Positions 24,103-34,642 of a stretch of 60,000 bases of DNA are shown one piece after another. The stretch comes from Owenia fusiformis. Lineage: Eukaryota > Annelida > Polychaeta > Sabellida > Oweniidae. The DNA lies in contig CAIIXF020000003.1 in the NCBI GenBank assembly GCA_903813345.2, forward strand, positions 10,556,931 through 10,616,930, given 5' to 3'. A program made the position numbers and the translations under genes. The number at the start of each line of letters is the position of its first letter. The stretch's first letter is position 1. The notes beneath the pieces are model-generated. The model had not been told where the DNA came from, made no database searches, and was given only the letters and a program-made list of their open reading frames with translations.

Positions 24103-24402
24103 ACAATAGCATTTTATGAGAATCAAGTGTGTAAATGCCCCCCCCCTCCCAATAAACTTTAGCAAGATTTCAAAGATTAAAGACTGATGTTGATATAATT
24201 CAGTACAAAGATGAAAAATGAAATTTTTTGCATGGGTAATATAGTATTGTAATTACATAGATGTGTGATGGCTTCATAGCATATACTTTGATCTACAAAG
24301 AGGTCATGAAAAATGGAATTTTTTGCAAGGGTAATATAGTATGGTAATTACATAGACATGTGTGATAGCTTGATAGCATATACTTTGATCAGCATTAGTC
24401 AA

Positions 24403-25496
24403 GTTTTGAAATCACTTTATCCCGCAGCAATTTTTTTTACCAAGCTATATCTGCTCCGGTTACGTTCCCAGCTCCGGTTACGTTCCTAAGTAATATTTTT
24501 AAAACTTTTTTTTTAATTAAACAAATCAGAGTCGTGTGAATCAGAAATAACAGAATTATTCAATAGTATAAGGACTATTCTGTACTTTTTTCAAAAGTCT
24601 ATACTTAAATGTTGTAAAAAGTTATAATCGAAAAACCATCTTTCGGAGTAAAGTCCGACTGCGCCGATTTCAATAACTTCGTACTTGATCAGAACTGGGT
24701 TCCAACAGAATTCCTACAGACTCATGAATGAAATAGCCATTGCATGGAATACTTACTTTTGTCAAAATCAAAGTAGAACTCTAGTTAAAAAATATATTGT
24801 GCTAAATTATTGCCATTTCTTAGTAAAATGTCGTTCTCCGGTACGTTGCCAAAATTATTCGATGGTACCCCGTGATATACGTAGAGAACTTTTGTCATGT
24901 AAGTGGAGTTAAATGTTGGGAATGAGATAGTTAGTGAGATTGGTGAGATTCTTAATCAAGAGTAAGTTCAATAATAAGATCGTTCCTGTTGTGAGTTAAC
25001 AGTGTCTTATTCGTTCGAACTTTGTGACTCTGATTATGTAAATATTCCTCTGTAAATATACAATTTTATACAGTATATTTTATATATTCAGATTTATATC
25101 ATTATAAAATTATATAATCTTTATTTCTTTGTCTGCTGTTTTGCGTAAAAAGTGGTCAATTTGATCTAAAATTTATTTTCAACAGATTGTTTCATCTTCA
25201 TTTAAGACCCATATATTTAAGGGGTCATATCAAGCTCATTATTGCGATCTGTTGAGAATACTTAGGTGCAAGTTGTGTTAGAGATTCCATTTATATCATT
25301 ATATATTGCAATCACCCCCTCCCACAGTAAGCAGTATTTCAGTCCCGTTTGTCATTTAAAGGTGTCAGCACTTTCCAGTATTATACTATTCCAAATTCCC
25401 CTTAATGACCAAGCGAATAATTTGATTAACTCAATTCAAGATCAAGTCAAAATTTAGTTTCGTATTATTCCCGGCCCTAGCCACGCTACCACGTTT
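24403..25496. other. Non-coding stretch
   Basis: No exon or element end recognised. A short tandem pair, GCTCCGGTTACGTTCC, lies at about 24452-24488. The small frames at 24685-24912 and 25266-25457 have no motif. Confidence 0.4.
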
Positions 25497-26055
25497 TGTT
25501 GTTTAGAGAGAGGGCCCGGGTTTTATTACACTCCTTTGTTTGTCCCATATTCACTTATCAGTCTCAAATTCAACTCTAGCAATTTAATTTCTCCTACGTT
25601 TCTCCCATGTTCACATTCTCAGCCTCAAATCTACATAATTTCTAGTTTCTCCTAAGTTTCTCTCATCTTCACTATCCCAAAGCTACATTCGATTCTAGCA
25701 ATCCAGGACCTTTCTCCCATGTTTCTCACACGCTCACTATTCCAGCATCAAAAACTACATTCTATCCCTACTGCCCTAACACTAAAAAATGTTACTTACT
25801 TCAAAAAATATAATAATCAGCTAGAACTAACACCATTGGTCAATGCATTAAATACTTATCCCCCTAACTTAACTCTCATTGGCTAAGCTTCTTTCTCGGC
25901 TTTAAAACACTTTTAGGACTGATGGTCCTTGTAAAATCACATAATAAACAAAATAACATCTGAAACAAGTGTCTAAATGATAATGCACAAACTCAATATA
26001 AAATAAAATGAATGTACAAATAAAAGTACAAAGTAATGATGCCAGGATCATTACA
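25497..26055 (-). mobile_element. Probable LTR of a Gypsy-like retrotransposon
   Basis: On the minus strand the segment starts TGTAATGATCC and ends TAAACAACA, giving TG...CA limits about 559 bp apart. It follows a purine-rich tract (AAAAGAGGGGG, 26057-26074) and a stretch reading RDELFFKRGG, as is usual where pol ends in Gypsy elements. An AATAAA is at about 25530 on the minus strand. Four imperfect repeats with TTTCTCCCATGTTCAC occur at about 25590-25760. No second LTR is in the window. The 25497 limit is tentative. Confidence 0.55.
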
Positions 26056-26075
26056 TAACCCCCTCTTTTGAAAAA
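26056..26075 (-). other. Polypurine tract next to the LTR
   Basis: On the minus strand AAAAGAGGGGG immediately precedes the LTR start, the position of the plus-strand primer in LTR retrotransposons. Confidence 0.5.
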
Positions 26076-26560
26076 GAGTTCGTCCCGAATTCGCAGCGTC
26101 ACACACTGTAAGTTGAAGGTTACAATAAAAACAGTATCACAAAATGATACTACAAATAACCGCATACATCAATGAAATGAAACACAATATCATCAAAATA
26201 CAATATCACAATACATATACATGCACATACACAGACATATGTAAGACAATACATAGAATAATACTCAACATTTAAACAAATCAATGCAAGAATATAATGA
26301 TCATAATTTCGTTCAAACTAGTGTCCATGCAGGTGAAATGTAGCAAACGCGCACTACTACAAATCACAATATCGGATGATCAGTCCTCTATCAGCATTGC
26401 ACTATAAGTAGAACAATAGATGGCATCATAGTTCATTATGGCTCAGCACAAAACTGTTGAATATGAATAACACAGTTCATCACTTGTTTCATCATCATAT
26501 ATCACTAAATATCAAATGTTGACTTTTCATTCAGCTGTTACATAGATTATAATATATCAC

Positions 26561-26797
26561 CTAAACGTCTCTAATGGCAGTATGTTTCAACGGACAGTTC
26601 ACATACATATGGGTTACGTCCCCACATTTGTAGCACAAATGATGCTTTCTTCTGTAGCTCCTAGTCTCTGTTGTTTTATCAATAGATGGCGCCTTACGTT
26701 TCACCAAAATGTCTCTGTATTCACCATTCAATAAAGTGTTTATCACTGTCGAAGTCGCTGTCTCGATTATATGTAACGCAGAATTATCGAAGCACAA
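26561..26797 (-). pseudogene. Gag-type CCHC zinc-knuckle fragment
   Basis: The 78-residue frame contains one CX2CX4HX4C knuckle (CYKCGDVTHMYVNC, about residues 55-68) preceded by a basic stretch (SYRRKHH). This is the retroviral-type knuckle of retrotransposon Gag nucleocapsid regions. It lies only about 500 bp upstream, on the same strand, of the polypurine tract and LTR at 25497-26075. No protease, reverse transcriptase or integrase frame lies between them, so pol appears to have been deleted. It could alternatively be a host CCHC protein fragment; the LTR context argues against that. Confidence 0.5.
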
Positions 26798-27268
26798 TCA
26801 TTAGCATTGATTGTCTCGGTAGCACAATCCGTGTGGCAATAAAGTGTGAAATGTTTGAAACAATTTTTTCACAAAGGACCTTAAAAAATTTATCACTTTT
26901 TTTGATAAATGCACGGACTGAGCAGTACTATTCTTTGAAAAGGGTTGACAGCATATCATCAGTGTGTTCATTTCAGCCAATGCTATGATTTTCCAACTAA
27001 GTTTTCCTAATTTTTCTACATCAAATTAATTATTTCATTTCCTATAATATTTTGACAAACAAAACTTCTCAATAATTTTCAAAAGAATATCAATTGTAAC
27101 CCAACACCCCTATTTAGTATTTCTAAATAATAAACTTGTCAAAAAACACATAAAAATTAATATCTTCAAAGACAAGAATCTTGTAGATGTAAATGGTGAA
27201 TTATTCAACTTCATCATTGACCAGAGTCATGTTTGCATTGCAATAAAGAATATGTATCATTCTATATT

Positions 27269-27416
27269 GGAAATAAAGAATCATGTATCATTCTATATTG
27301 AAAATATAAAAGCATGAGTGTATGTACTAACCCATTCGTGCTTATGTGTATAGGTTACTTCATACACTCATGCTTTTATGTTTTCAATATAGAATGATAT
27401 ATGATTCTTTATTCCT
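27269..27416. repeat. Large stem-loop (about 56-bp arms)
   Basis: GGAAATAAAGAATCATGTAT... at 27269 and GGAATAAAGAATCATATATC... on the opposite strand from 27416 pair across about 56 bp with few mismatches, leaving a loop of about 36 bases. The left arm is preceded by a direct repeat of part of itself (27241-27268). MITE-like or a palindromic amplification. Confidence 0.8.
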
Positions 27417-27506
27417 AAAATAACTTCACCAATTTATAACATGTCGTGAATCTTTTGGGAGATATTATATTTGACATTGTATGGAATAGATTGGTAGGTC
27501 ATGAGG

Positions 27507-28545
27507 TCAATTGTACAGATTGCTTGTAATTTTGTCAACCCTATAGATCTGATTCTGCCTTAATGATACATGCAGACAAAGTTGGCACCATCGAATTTGA
27601 CACGTGTCGTGAAACCACATCCCACACATGTAACATTCGATCCATGTTACAAGTTCTTCTCCACTTAGTTTGGGCCATTCTCGAAGGCATTTTCTACATT
27701 TGGCATTTTTGCCATAGAATTGGGGGCTGAGTTCCTTCCACTTCTTGGTCAATTGTTTTCTTTGTTTTCCAATTTGAATATCCTTGTTTTTTAGCCCTTA
27801 GTTCTTTTTTCTCCTCAATTTCTTTCAGTTTTCTCTCTTTCTCAAACTTCAAATTTTCTTTTTGATTTATTATTTCATTTGATGTCAGTAACCTAGACTC
27901 ATATATTCTCTTACTTGTTTTATCTTTCTTTATATTAGTGGGGAGGGGTTTCCTATCAGGTGAAAATTCCTGTTGGACCAATTGCAGAGGGACTCACAGG
28001 AACAACTTCAACATTAACGCCAATTTCTGATCAATTGTTGTTTCAGATTTTCCACTGTTGAAGGATCCGTTACCTCCTCAATGAGCACACTGCCTTCCTC
28101 CATTTGATAAGTGAAGGGAACGACCTCTTCAACAGTTGAACTGCTCATGCTGGATGCAGACATGATAGAAGTATTAGGAGGTGAAACCTGGTTCACAGGG
28201 GCATTGGATGTAGATATATCATTGATAGATGTATCAAGGGCAGAAGTGCTAGGGGTAGGAGTAGGTGTGGGTACAACCTGATCTGTGACATTTGATGAGA
28301 CCTGGGGCTGGGGGGTTGGTAATGATTTTAGTACCGCCTGGGGATTGTATGGCCATATGCCTTTGGCTCCAAACCCACTTGTGATGTTGCGGACAGTCAT
28401 TGACTGTGCCCAGGCTTCTGTGAAGAGCTTGCAGAAGGCTGATTTTGATACAGAATCTGCATTTGCCATATGGTCATGGCAGCTGCGAGACCAAGCAGTT
28501 GAGAAAGGACCGAACACACTTACGGAAGTGACGTATTAGGGCATT
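27507..28545 (-). pseudogene. Decayed pogo/Tigger-type transposase with C-terminal zinc finger
   Basis: Starting near 28545 on the minus strand the frame reads SVFGPFSTAWSRSCHDHM and then FTEAWAQSMTVRNITSGFGAKGIWPYNP, the conserved region after the DDE catalytic core in pogo/Tigger transposases (Tc1/mariner superfamily). A long low-complexity Ser/Thr/Pro/Val region follows (to about 28014). After a frameshift comes a lysine- and glutamate-rich coiled coil (27981-27694). A further frameshift leads to a PHD-like finger (CRKC...WIECYMCGMWFHDTC, 27700-27560). This order (DDE, charged coil, PHD-like finger) occurs in invertebrate pogo-like genes. The helix-turn-helix and DDE core are missing upstream of an in-frame stop, and two frameshifts split the rest: a dead 3' fragment. 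Confidence 0.75.
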
Positions 28546-29427
28546 TGGGCCATAGCACCCTAACTCTGATTTTTCTCCATTTTAAATTTAAACAGGAAGT
28601 TGGTTCAATAAAAGGTTTGTACTGATTGGCTTAAAAAATCTGGTGATGTTCTGAATCATCCAATCCAGACAAGGGAACCATACCATGTGATGAAAGATTT
28701 ATTTTGATTTGTTGGAAATTCTTCATGACTGCCATCTATCCTAAGCACCATTTTTATAGACTATTAAAGGGATCCACCACCTTACAAAACTTCTTAATGG
28801 AGAGGAATAAGGGAAAATGCTTGCCGGATTCTGAATCTGTGTATTTTTTAATGATTTTTCACTGTCTTAGAATTTCAATATTTTTCCTTTGAAAAAATGA
28901 GATTTGCATTGTTTTCCAATTAGAAAAATGAGTAAACATGAATAGCTCGAAATCTAACGGTGAGATTTTGTTTTAAAAAATCATGGATATCAAGGCTAAA
29001 TATAGCTATACAGTAAACATAAAAAAGCAATGCTTGGACTCTTCAAATTCACACAAAAAATTAATTAGTAAATGAGGTTTGATATTTGTGAGAATAAGTT
29101 GTATGAGGTGCAATGCTCTACAAACACCAGACTACAGGGTGGATTAGGATCAATGACACACATAAAAATTAATTTAAAAATATTTCATGATAATTATCTC
29201 AAACAAAAGCAGTTGGCGAAGGATACGTTTCATTACACTCAATAAATAGTTATCACTTTTGACTATATATACATATCTCATGGGAATGTATTTCTATCTG
29301 CTCAAGATATTATATTTTAGATTCGAAAATCTCAATCGTTGGATAATACATTTGTCTCAGAATGATAGGCCACCCTGTAGCAATGTAGCTTTCACTTGAA
29401 GTGTACCCTTGAGAATAATGAACTTAC
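28546..29427. other. Non-coding stretch
   Basis: AT-rich DNA between the pogo fragment and the candidate exon at 29428; no terminal repeats or exons recognised. Confidence 0.4.
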
Positions 29428-29516
29428 TTTCAAATTGGCCTTGCTTTTGTGGTGTATGTGGCTTTTTAGCAAATCTGCCACGCTCATTTCTTTCCAGAAC
29501 CATCATCTTGTTCAAA
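29428..29516 (-). CDS. Candidate first coding exon, unidentified (possibly of the pogo-like gene)
   Basis: On the minus strand a frame starting MMVLERNERGRFAKKPHTPQ and ending KQGQFE is followed directly by a consensus donor GTAAGT (29427-29422). The basic RNERGRFAKK string resembles N-termini upstream of the DNA-binding domain in some invertebrate pogo-like proteins. The transposase fragment at 27507-28545 is downstream on the same strand, so it may be the first exon of the same decayed gene. The evidence is one open stretch and one splice donor. Confidence 0.25.
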
Positions 29517-30098
29517 TGTATCACTATATACGCGCATGTATAGACAGATGACATAGATATACATATAAATTATATATTGCACCTGTATTTACTTACATGG
29601 GAATATATTCCCTTTGGAAAAATGCAAATGCATGAACATATATTTTCATCTTATATATGACTTCAAGCTAACATATTATTTCATATTTATATTTTCATAG
29701 TTAGTTTAACATGAATAATAGATCCATGAGAACAATAGTCTTTGTTTTTTGTTAAATTGATGGGTTTACTGTGAATTCAATAAATTACAATTTGCAAGGG
29801 ATAAGTATACTGTATGAGCTAGCTAGTGGCTTTGTATTTTATGTTAGGCCAGGGTAATTAAATTAGTTGTTTCTCTTTCTTCTATTTTTCAAAATTGATA
29901 CGGGAATGACGGTTTTTATATTACCTTTTTTGTCTATCTAAAATGCTGATGAGGGACGGGATGATTTTTTTCTTTAAAATAACTGTAAAAACAAATAACT
30001 AATTTTGAAGGAAATAAACAGAGTTTATGTTGAATTTATATGTTGAATTTAGCCTACTTTACTGGTATATTTGATCATATATCAGAACCACGATATTG

Positions 30099-30237
30099 AA
30101 CAAATATTTCACTCTATTGAGGTGAATACCTGTACATCTTTCACAAGTGATATTCCATGAAGCCCGAAGGGCAAGTGGAATATCACCTTGTGAAAGTGCT
30201 ACAGGTATTCATCGAAAATAGAGTGAAATATTTGTTT
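30099..30237. repeat. Long hairpin with AAGCCCGAAGGGC loop
   Basis: AACAAATATTTCACTCTATT and CACAAG(G)TGATATTCCA occur in both arms; arms of about 60 bp surround a TGAAGCCCGAAGGGCAAG centre. Further inverted motifs (ATATCGCTAGATATCTCACG and ATATCGCCAGATATCCCACG) follow at 30400-30470. Confidence 0.8.
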
Positions 30238-30521
30238 TATTATAACACTGTCTAGCTAAACATCCCTAATATTATTAAGTCATTAAGTCTTCAGATATTT
30301 TTACGAATCTACTCGGTTCGTCTGCCATTTTGACTTACCCTGAACTAAATTATTTACACTGAACGAAAACAAATTCTTTGAAAATTCCCGGGAGCGTGGG
30401 ATATCGCTAGATATCTCACGGTTGTCTTATCTGATTAGCATTGCCATTGAATATCGCCAGATATCCCACGACATGTGACCCGGTTTTGACCAATCATACT
30501 GTCGCTAGCTAGATAGTGATA

Positions 30522-31438
30522 CAGGGTGTTCAAAAAAAAACGCAACCCAAAGAAATTGCTATATCTTGAAAAATACTGGTTCAATTATGTTCATATTTTC
30601 AGGAAATAAAGAAGAGACTGTGTATGTATAGCTTCTGTCAATGGTTAGTTGTAAAACATGATGCCTTGGACACCTGCTCAAAAGACAGTTGTACTATCAA
30701 AATGCGAAAAACGCAGTCAGGGGTGACTCGAAACGCAAAAAATTAAATAACTTCCTAACCATAGTGTTTTGGCTCTTCAAATTTGGCACAAACTATCTTC
30801 ATTCACTGAATGATAAATCTGTAGAGTGAAATTAAAATCACTCCAGGGACTTCACTGTCATGGTTGAAATGCTTTCAAATCTCAGTCAAACGCCCTGGTT
30901 CAGGGAGACTTAAGAAGGCATTTTGACCATGACTATAGAGTCCCTGGAGTGATTTTAATGAAACTCCACAAATTCACCACACATTGTATGAGGATAATTT
31001 GTGCCAAATCTGAAGTGCCAAAACACCATGGTTAGAAAGTTATTTGGTTTTATTGCTGTGGCAGTCACCTCTGACTGCGTTTTCATATTTTTCTAGTACA
31101 ACTGTCATTTGAGCAGGTGTCCAAGGCATCATGTTTTACAACTTACTGACAACAGGAGCTATACATACATAGTCTCTTCTTTCTTTTCCTGAAAAAATAA
31201 ACATAATTGAATTAGTATTTTCCAAGATATAGTTATTTTCCATTCATGTTTTTCGTATTTTGCTAGTACAACTGTCTTTTGAGCAAGTGTCCAAGACATC
31301 ATGTTTTACAACTACATAACAACAGGGGCTATACATACACAGTCTCTTCTTTCTTTCCTGAAAATATGAACATAATTGGATTAGTATTTTCCAAGATATC
31401 GCGATTTCTTTGGGTTGCGTTTTTTTTTGAACACCCTG
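30522..31438. mobile_element. Tc1/mariner-type palindromic element, TA target
   Basis: Both ends read CAGGGTGTTCAAAAAAAAAC inward and are flanked by TA (30520-30521 and 31439-31440). The two halves are inverted copies of one another over several hundred bp (AAAGACAGTTGTACTA-type and GGACACCTGCTCAAAAGACA-type blocks on both sides; the CACTCCAGGGACT block mirrored around about 30890). The right half also contains a partial extra copy. No transposase. Mariner assignment rests on the ends and the TA site. Confidence 0.8.
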
Positions 31439-31440
31439 TA

Positions 31441-32204
31441 TAATAATGTCAATTATCCTGATCTATAAAAAGTAAAAAAAAGTGTTTCATACGCCATGGA
31501 TGCGCGCGAGGTACCGTGTTTTTTTCTCAGAAATGGCAGAAAAAAGGTGGAGGGGGATTGGGCCACACGCGGGCAAGAATGAGAAACAACTAATTTAATT
31601 ACCCTAACCTTAGTTCATCCAGTCGTACGTTTTGTCATTTCCTGTTAACTTCCATAGGCCACTCTGAGGACAGTGCTTTTATTTCAACTGGGAGCTTACC
31701 TCCACACGACTGATCATGTGACCATGGTGGTGGTCCCCTTTAAATTGATGGACAAACATGGCTCGAGCTTGGAAAGTCCTTGAAGGACAATATTACACTA
31801 AGACACATAAGCATGAGACTTTATTATGTGGCGAGACACACACTAAAAAAATGTCACCCAAAGTTTGGAAATGCCCACGATTTCATACAGATGGGTACAT
31901 CTTTGGGGATGTACATACAGGCGGACAGATTGATGGAGGCGTTCCCTATATCCCTCTGAAAATCGTTCAATGGGATAATTAGTAATTACCTTCCAACTCT
32001 GAAAATTTGAAGACAAAATGTGATACATTTTGATATAGGCTATCTTTATTTCTGTCAACATGTACAGTTGTATTAATTTACATGTTTTATTCAAACCCTC
32101 ATAGTTGATAAATAATTGAACAAACTGGTAAAAAATCGAAGCGATTGGAACAAGTATCTATTTAAAAAATGTGTCCATCACCCCTAAGCAATTTAAAGTG
32201 TATA
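31441..32204. other. Non-coding stretch
   Basis: Spacer between mariner-type elements, containing the right end of the 29844-31616 composite. A 74-residue frame at 31758-31982 has no recognisable domain. Confidence 0.4.
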
Positions 32205-33165
32205 TAGGGTGTCTCAAAAAATGTACCCAAAAGTTTATCAACACCATAGACAAACCAATCAATATTTTCAGACATTTTTTGCATGGTCTTGTAGATAAAA
32301 GATGAACGTTTTTTCACCTATACAGTTTTAAATTCAGTTTTGCCTTTTTGATACTTTAACCCGTTACCTTTTACACCACATATTCAATGTAATGTCATAT
32401 TTCGAGGACAGTCTGCATCCTTACTACTACATTGTTCATCACATTTGATATTTCTGGTGGTATGTTTTGATTTCTGTTCGGATGCTGGTCTTAAGTTGTT
32501 CTAGGTCTCTTAGCTTGGGTTTAGCATAAAAATGGTCCTTCAAATAGCCTCAGAGAAAAAGTATGGGCCGTCAAATATGGTGAATAGGGGGGCCCTCACA
32601 ATGTCTTAAAGCCCATATACAGAGGTCAGAGGTTCAAGAAACTACATTGGTTGGGATTCTAGTGTAGCTTTTGTTGTGTGTATCAATTTGAGAGCACTGT
32701 GTTTTCATTTGGATATCATTTGGTCTCCAGGCTAGCCTGCCTAACTCTGGAAGGTAACTCCCGAATCATTTGCCGATAATTGACCTGATTATCTGTGTTT
32801 GTTCTGCCATCGTCATCCTCAAACATCTTGCTCTATGGCTATTTGAAGGAGTGTTTTAATGCTCATTCCAAGCAAAAAGACCTAGAACAACTTAAGGGCA
32901 ACATCCAAAGGGAAATCCAAAACATTTCACCGGAATTATTATCAAAAGTATACAGGCTGTCATCGAAATATGAGGTTACATCGATTTTGTGGTGTAAAAG
33001 GTAAAGGGTTAAAGCATCAAAAAGACAAGACTGAAATAAAAATGGTGTATTGGGGAGAAAGCTTTCATGTTTTGGCTACATGACCATGCAAAAAATGTCT
33101 GAGAATATTGATTGGTTTATCTGTGCTCTTGATATACTTTTGGGTACATTTTTTGAGACACCCTG
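32205..33165. mobile_element. Tc1/mariner-type element, TA target
   Basis: The ends read YAGGGTGTCTCAAAAAATGT inward on both sides and are flanked by TA (32203-32204 and 33166-33167). 961 bp. It carries a decayed transposase C-terminus at 32795-33004. Confidence 0.8.
32795..33004 (+). pseudogene. Tc1/mariner transposase C-terminal remnant
   Basis: The frame contains LLYGYLKECFNAHSKQKDLE, LKGNIQREIQNISPELLSKV and a CKR end. This corresponds to the pattern in IS630/mariner transposases after the last catalytic acidic residue: a W/YGYLK block, a helix with LKxxI, and a helix with LxxV. The catalytic core upstream is not open. Confidence 0.6.
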
Positions 33166-33239
33166 TATATACATCACAACTTATCCTCTCATTGCGAAAG
33201 GTTTGAAGGTTTTAAAGGTTTGAAGAATATGGCGTAATA

Positions 33240-34457
33240 CAGTGCGTATCAAAAAAAACGCAACAGATTGTTATCTTGGAAAAGCATAAAACCAGTGATA
33301 ACAGCATTGATTTCATTCAATGCACTATCATTCAATGCACCATAAAGCCACATGTCTCCTCTTTACAATTGCTGGAATTACACATGGGGTTTTACAAAAG
33401 CTTATTCGGTTTTAACCAGGTTTAAGAATTAGGTGTAATCACGATTGCGATTTTACAAAAGCGCCTTTCTAAAACTCCAAGAACCCTTGTCCTATGTCCT
33501 ATGACACTTTAAAAATGTTGGTGTAATCAGAGTGGCGATTTTGTATAGTGCCTTCCACTAAAACATTTTAGCGGATTTTGTGGTGTAATTCCAGCAAATG
33601 ATATATCATTCATTGATATTTGGTCATGGTTGGGCGAGTAATCATTCCATTTGCAAAGTGGGCCAAAATTAGCTTTGGGCCAAGTTATAAACATTGCAAA
33701 AGTCAGTGTACGGAGCCCGATGCAATATTGGACAAAAACATAAAACCAATGCTGATTGCATCCTTTTCATTAAATGTACCAAAAAGCCAAATTACTCCTC
33801 TTTGCAATGGAATATTATTCATTGGCCGAATAATCATTAATTTTGCAAAGTGGGGCAAAATTCAGCTCGGACCGAAGTTTAAAACATTGCAAAAGTCAGT
33901 ACAAGGGGCATAGGGGCTATTGGAAGAAGGTGTGACAGGTGTGGCATAGACAGTTAAGTGTTCATACTCTTACTCTTGCAAGAATACATCCAAATTGCCA
34001 CCACTTCCTTGCACATAAAGATGCGCTCATCTGTCCACGTCATGCATGGTTCAGCCCTGAATCATCTGTGGGTTAAAGTAGAGAAAAGCAGCCCATGAGC
34101 AAATCTTTCTCGAGGTTTTGCAATACCTGGTGGAGGAATTGTGAGCACAGATGCTCCTGAGAAAAAGCTCCAAAAGAAAAAGTCACAACAATTCAAGTCG
34201 GGGAACTTCCATTGGTACTTAGCCCTTGAACTGATTTTTTCAATATCTAAAACTTGGTCCAGAGCCGATTTTGACCCACTGTGCAAATGGAAGGATTTCT
34301 CACCCAACCATTACCACATGTAAATGAATGACATATCATTGCAAAGAGGAGAGACATGGCTTTATGGTACATTAAATGAAATTGATGTAGTCATCACTAG
34401 TTTTGTGATTTTACAAGATAACTACTAGTACTTGTTGCGTTTTTTTTATACGCCCTG
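33240..34457. mobile_element. Tc1/mariner-type element with CAGKGCGTAT ends, TA target
   Basis: The left end CAGTGCGTATCAAAAAAAAC and the reverse complement of the right end (CAGGGCGTATAAAAAAAACG) are flanked by TA (33238-33239 and 34458-34459). It contains internal direct repeats with CATTCCATTTGCAAAGTGGGC-like motifs (about 33640 and 33825) and a minus-strand transposase remnant at 34062-34307. Confidence 0.8.
34062..34307 (-). pseudogene. Tc1/mariner transposase remnant
   Basis: The frame includes KFPDLNCCDFFFWSFF, resembling the S/PPDLNPCDFFLWG block with the third catalytic acidic residue in mariner-type transposases. It is otherwise short and broken, and lies inside the 33240-34457 element on the opposite strand to the 32795 remnant. 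Confidence 0.6.
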
Positions 34458-34510
34458 TATGTTTACAGATTTGACTGAACAGCTAGATGTTCAAATTGTT
34501 CAAAGTCTGT

Positions 34511-34642
34511 TTAGTAATAATCCTCATAGTTTGGATCATCATCATAGTCGTAATTGTCATTAATAGTGATCTGTGGAATTTCCACACAGGCAACTTCATC
34601 ATCGTGCTCATTGTGGACAAGTAATTTCAACTTATAGGTACC
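34511..34642 (-). CDS. ML-domain gene, exon 5 (C-terminus)
   Basis: The exon follows an acceptor TTTCCAG and is phase 0. Its 43 codons plus stop encode residues 112-154. GTYKLKLLVHNEHDDEVACV is the last pair of strands of the ML fold (G-x-Y then a strand, a turn, and a conserved C-V/I-x-I/V), which is the strongest family signal in the gene. The tail after the domain is DNYDYDDDPNYEDYY, unusually acidic and tyrosine-rich, possibly sulfated or simply flexible; ML proteins usually end shortly after the last strand. The exon lies just left of the mariner-type element ending at 34457, so the 3' untranslated region runs towards or into it. Confidence 0.85.
   Translation of the reverse strand, partial: GTYKLKLLVHNEHDDEVACVEIPQITINDNYDYDDDPNYEDYY

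Larger units (their letters stand above)
29844..31616. mobile_element. Inverted-end composite (GGGTAATTAAATTAGTTG ends)
   Basis: GGGTAATTAAATTAGTTGTT near 29854 and its reverse complement near 31590-31610 form about 30-bp inverted ends around 1.8 kb. That interval also holds a palindrome (30099-30237) and a mariner-type palindromic element (30522-31438). No clear target duplication. It may be one foldback element invaded by others. Confidence 0.5.

Noticed and set aside
25470-25496. Primer-binding-site-like TGGTAGCGTGG after the LTR on the minus strand
   Set aside because: It could suggest a 5' LTR instead, but no Gag follows downstream on that strand whereas a polypurine tract and Gag knuckle precede the LTR; no tRNA match could be verified.
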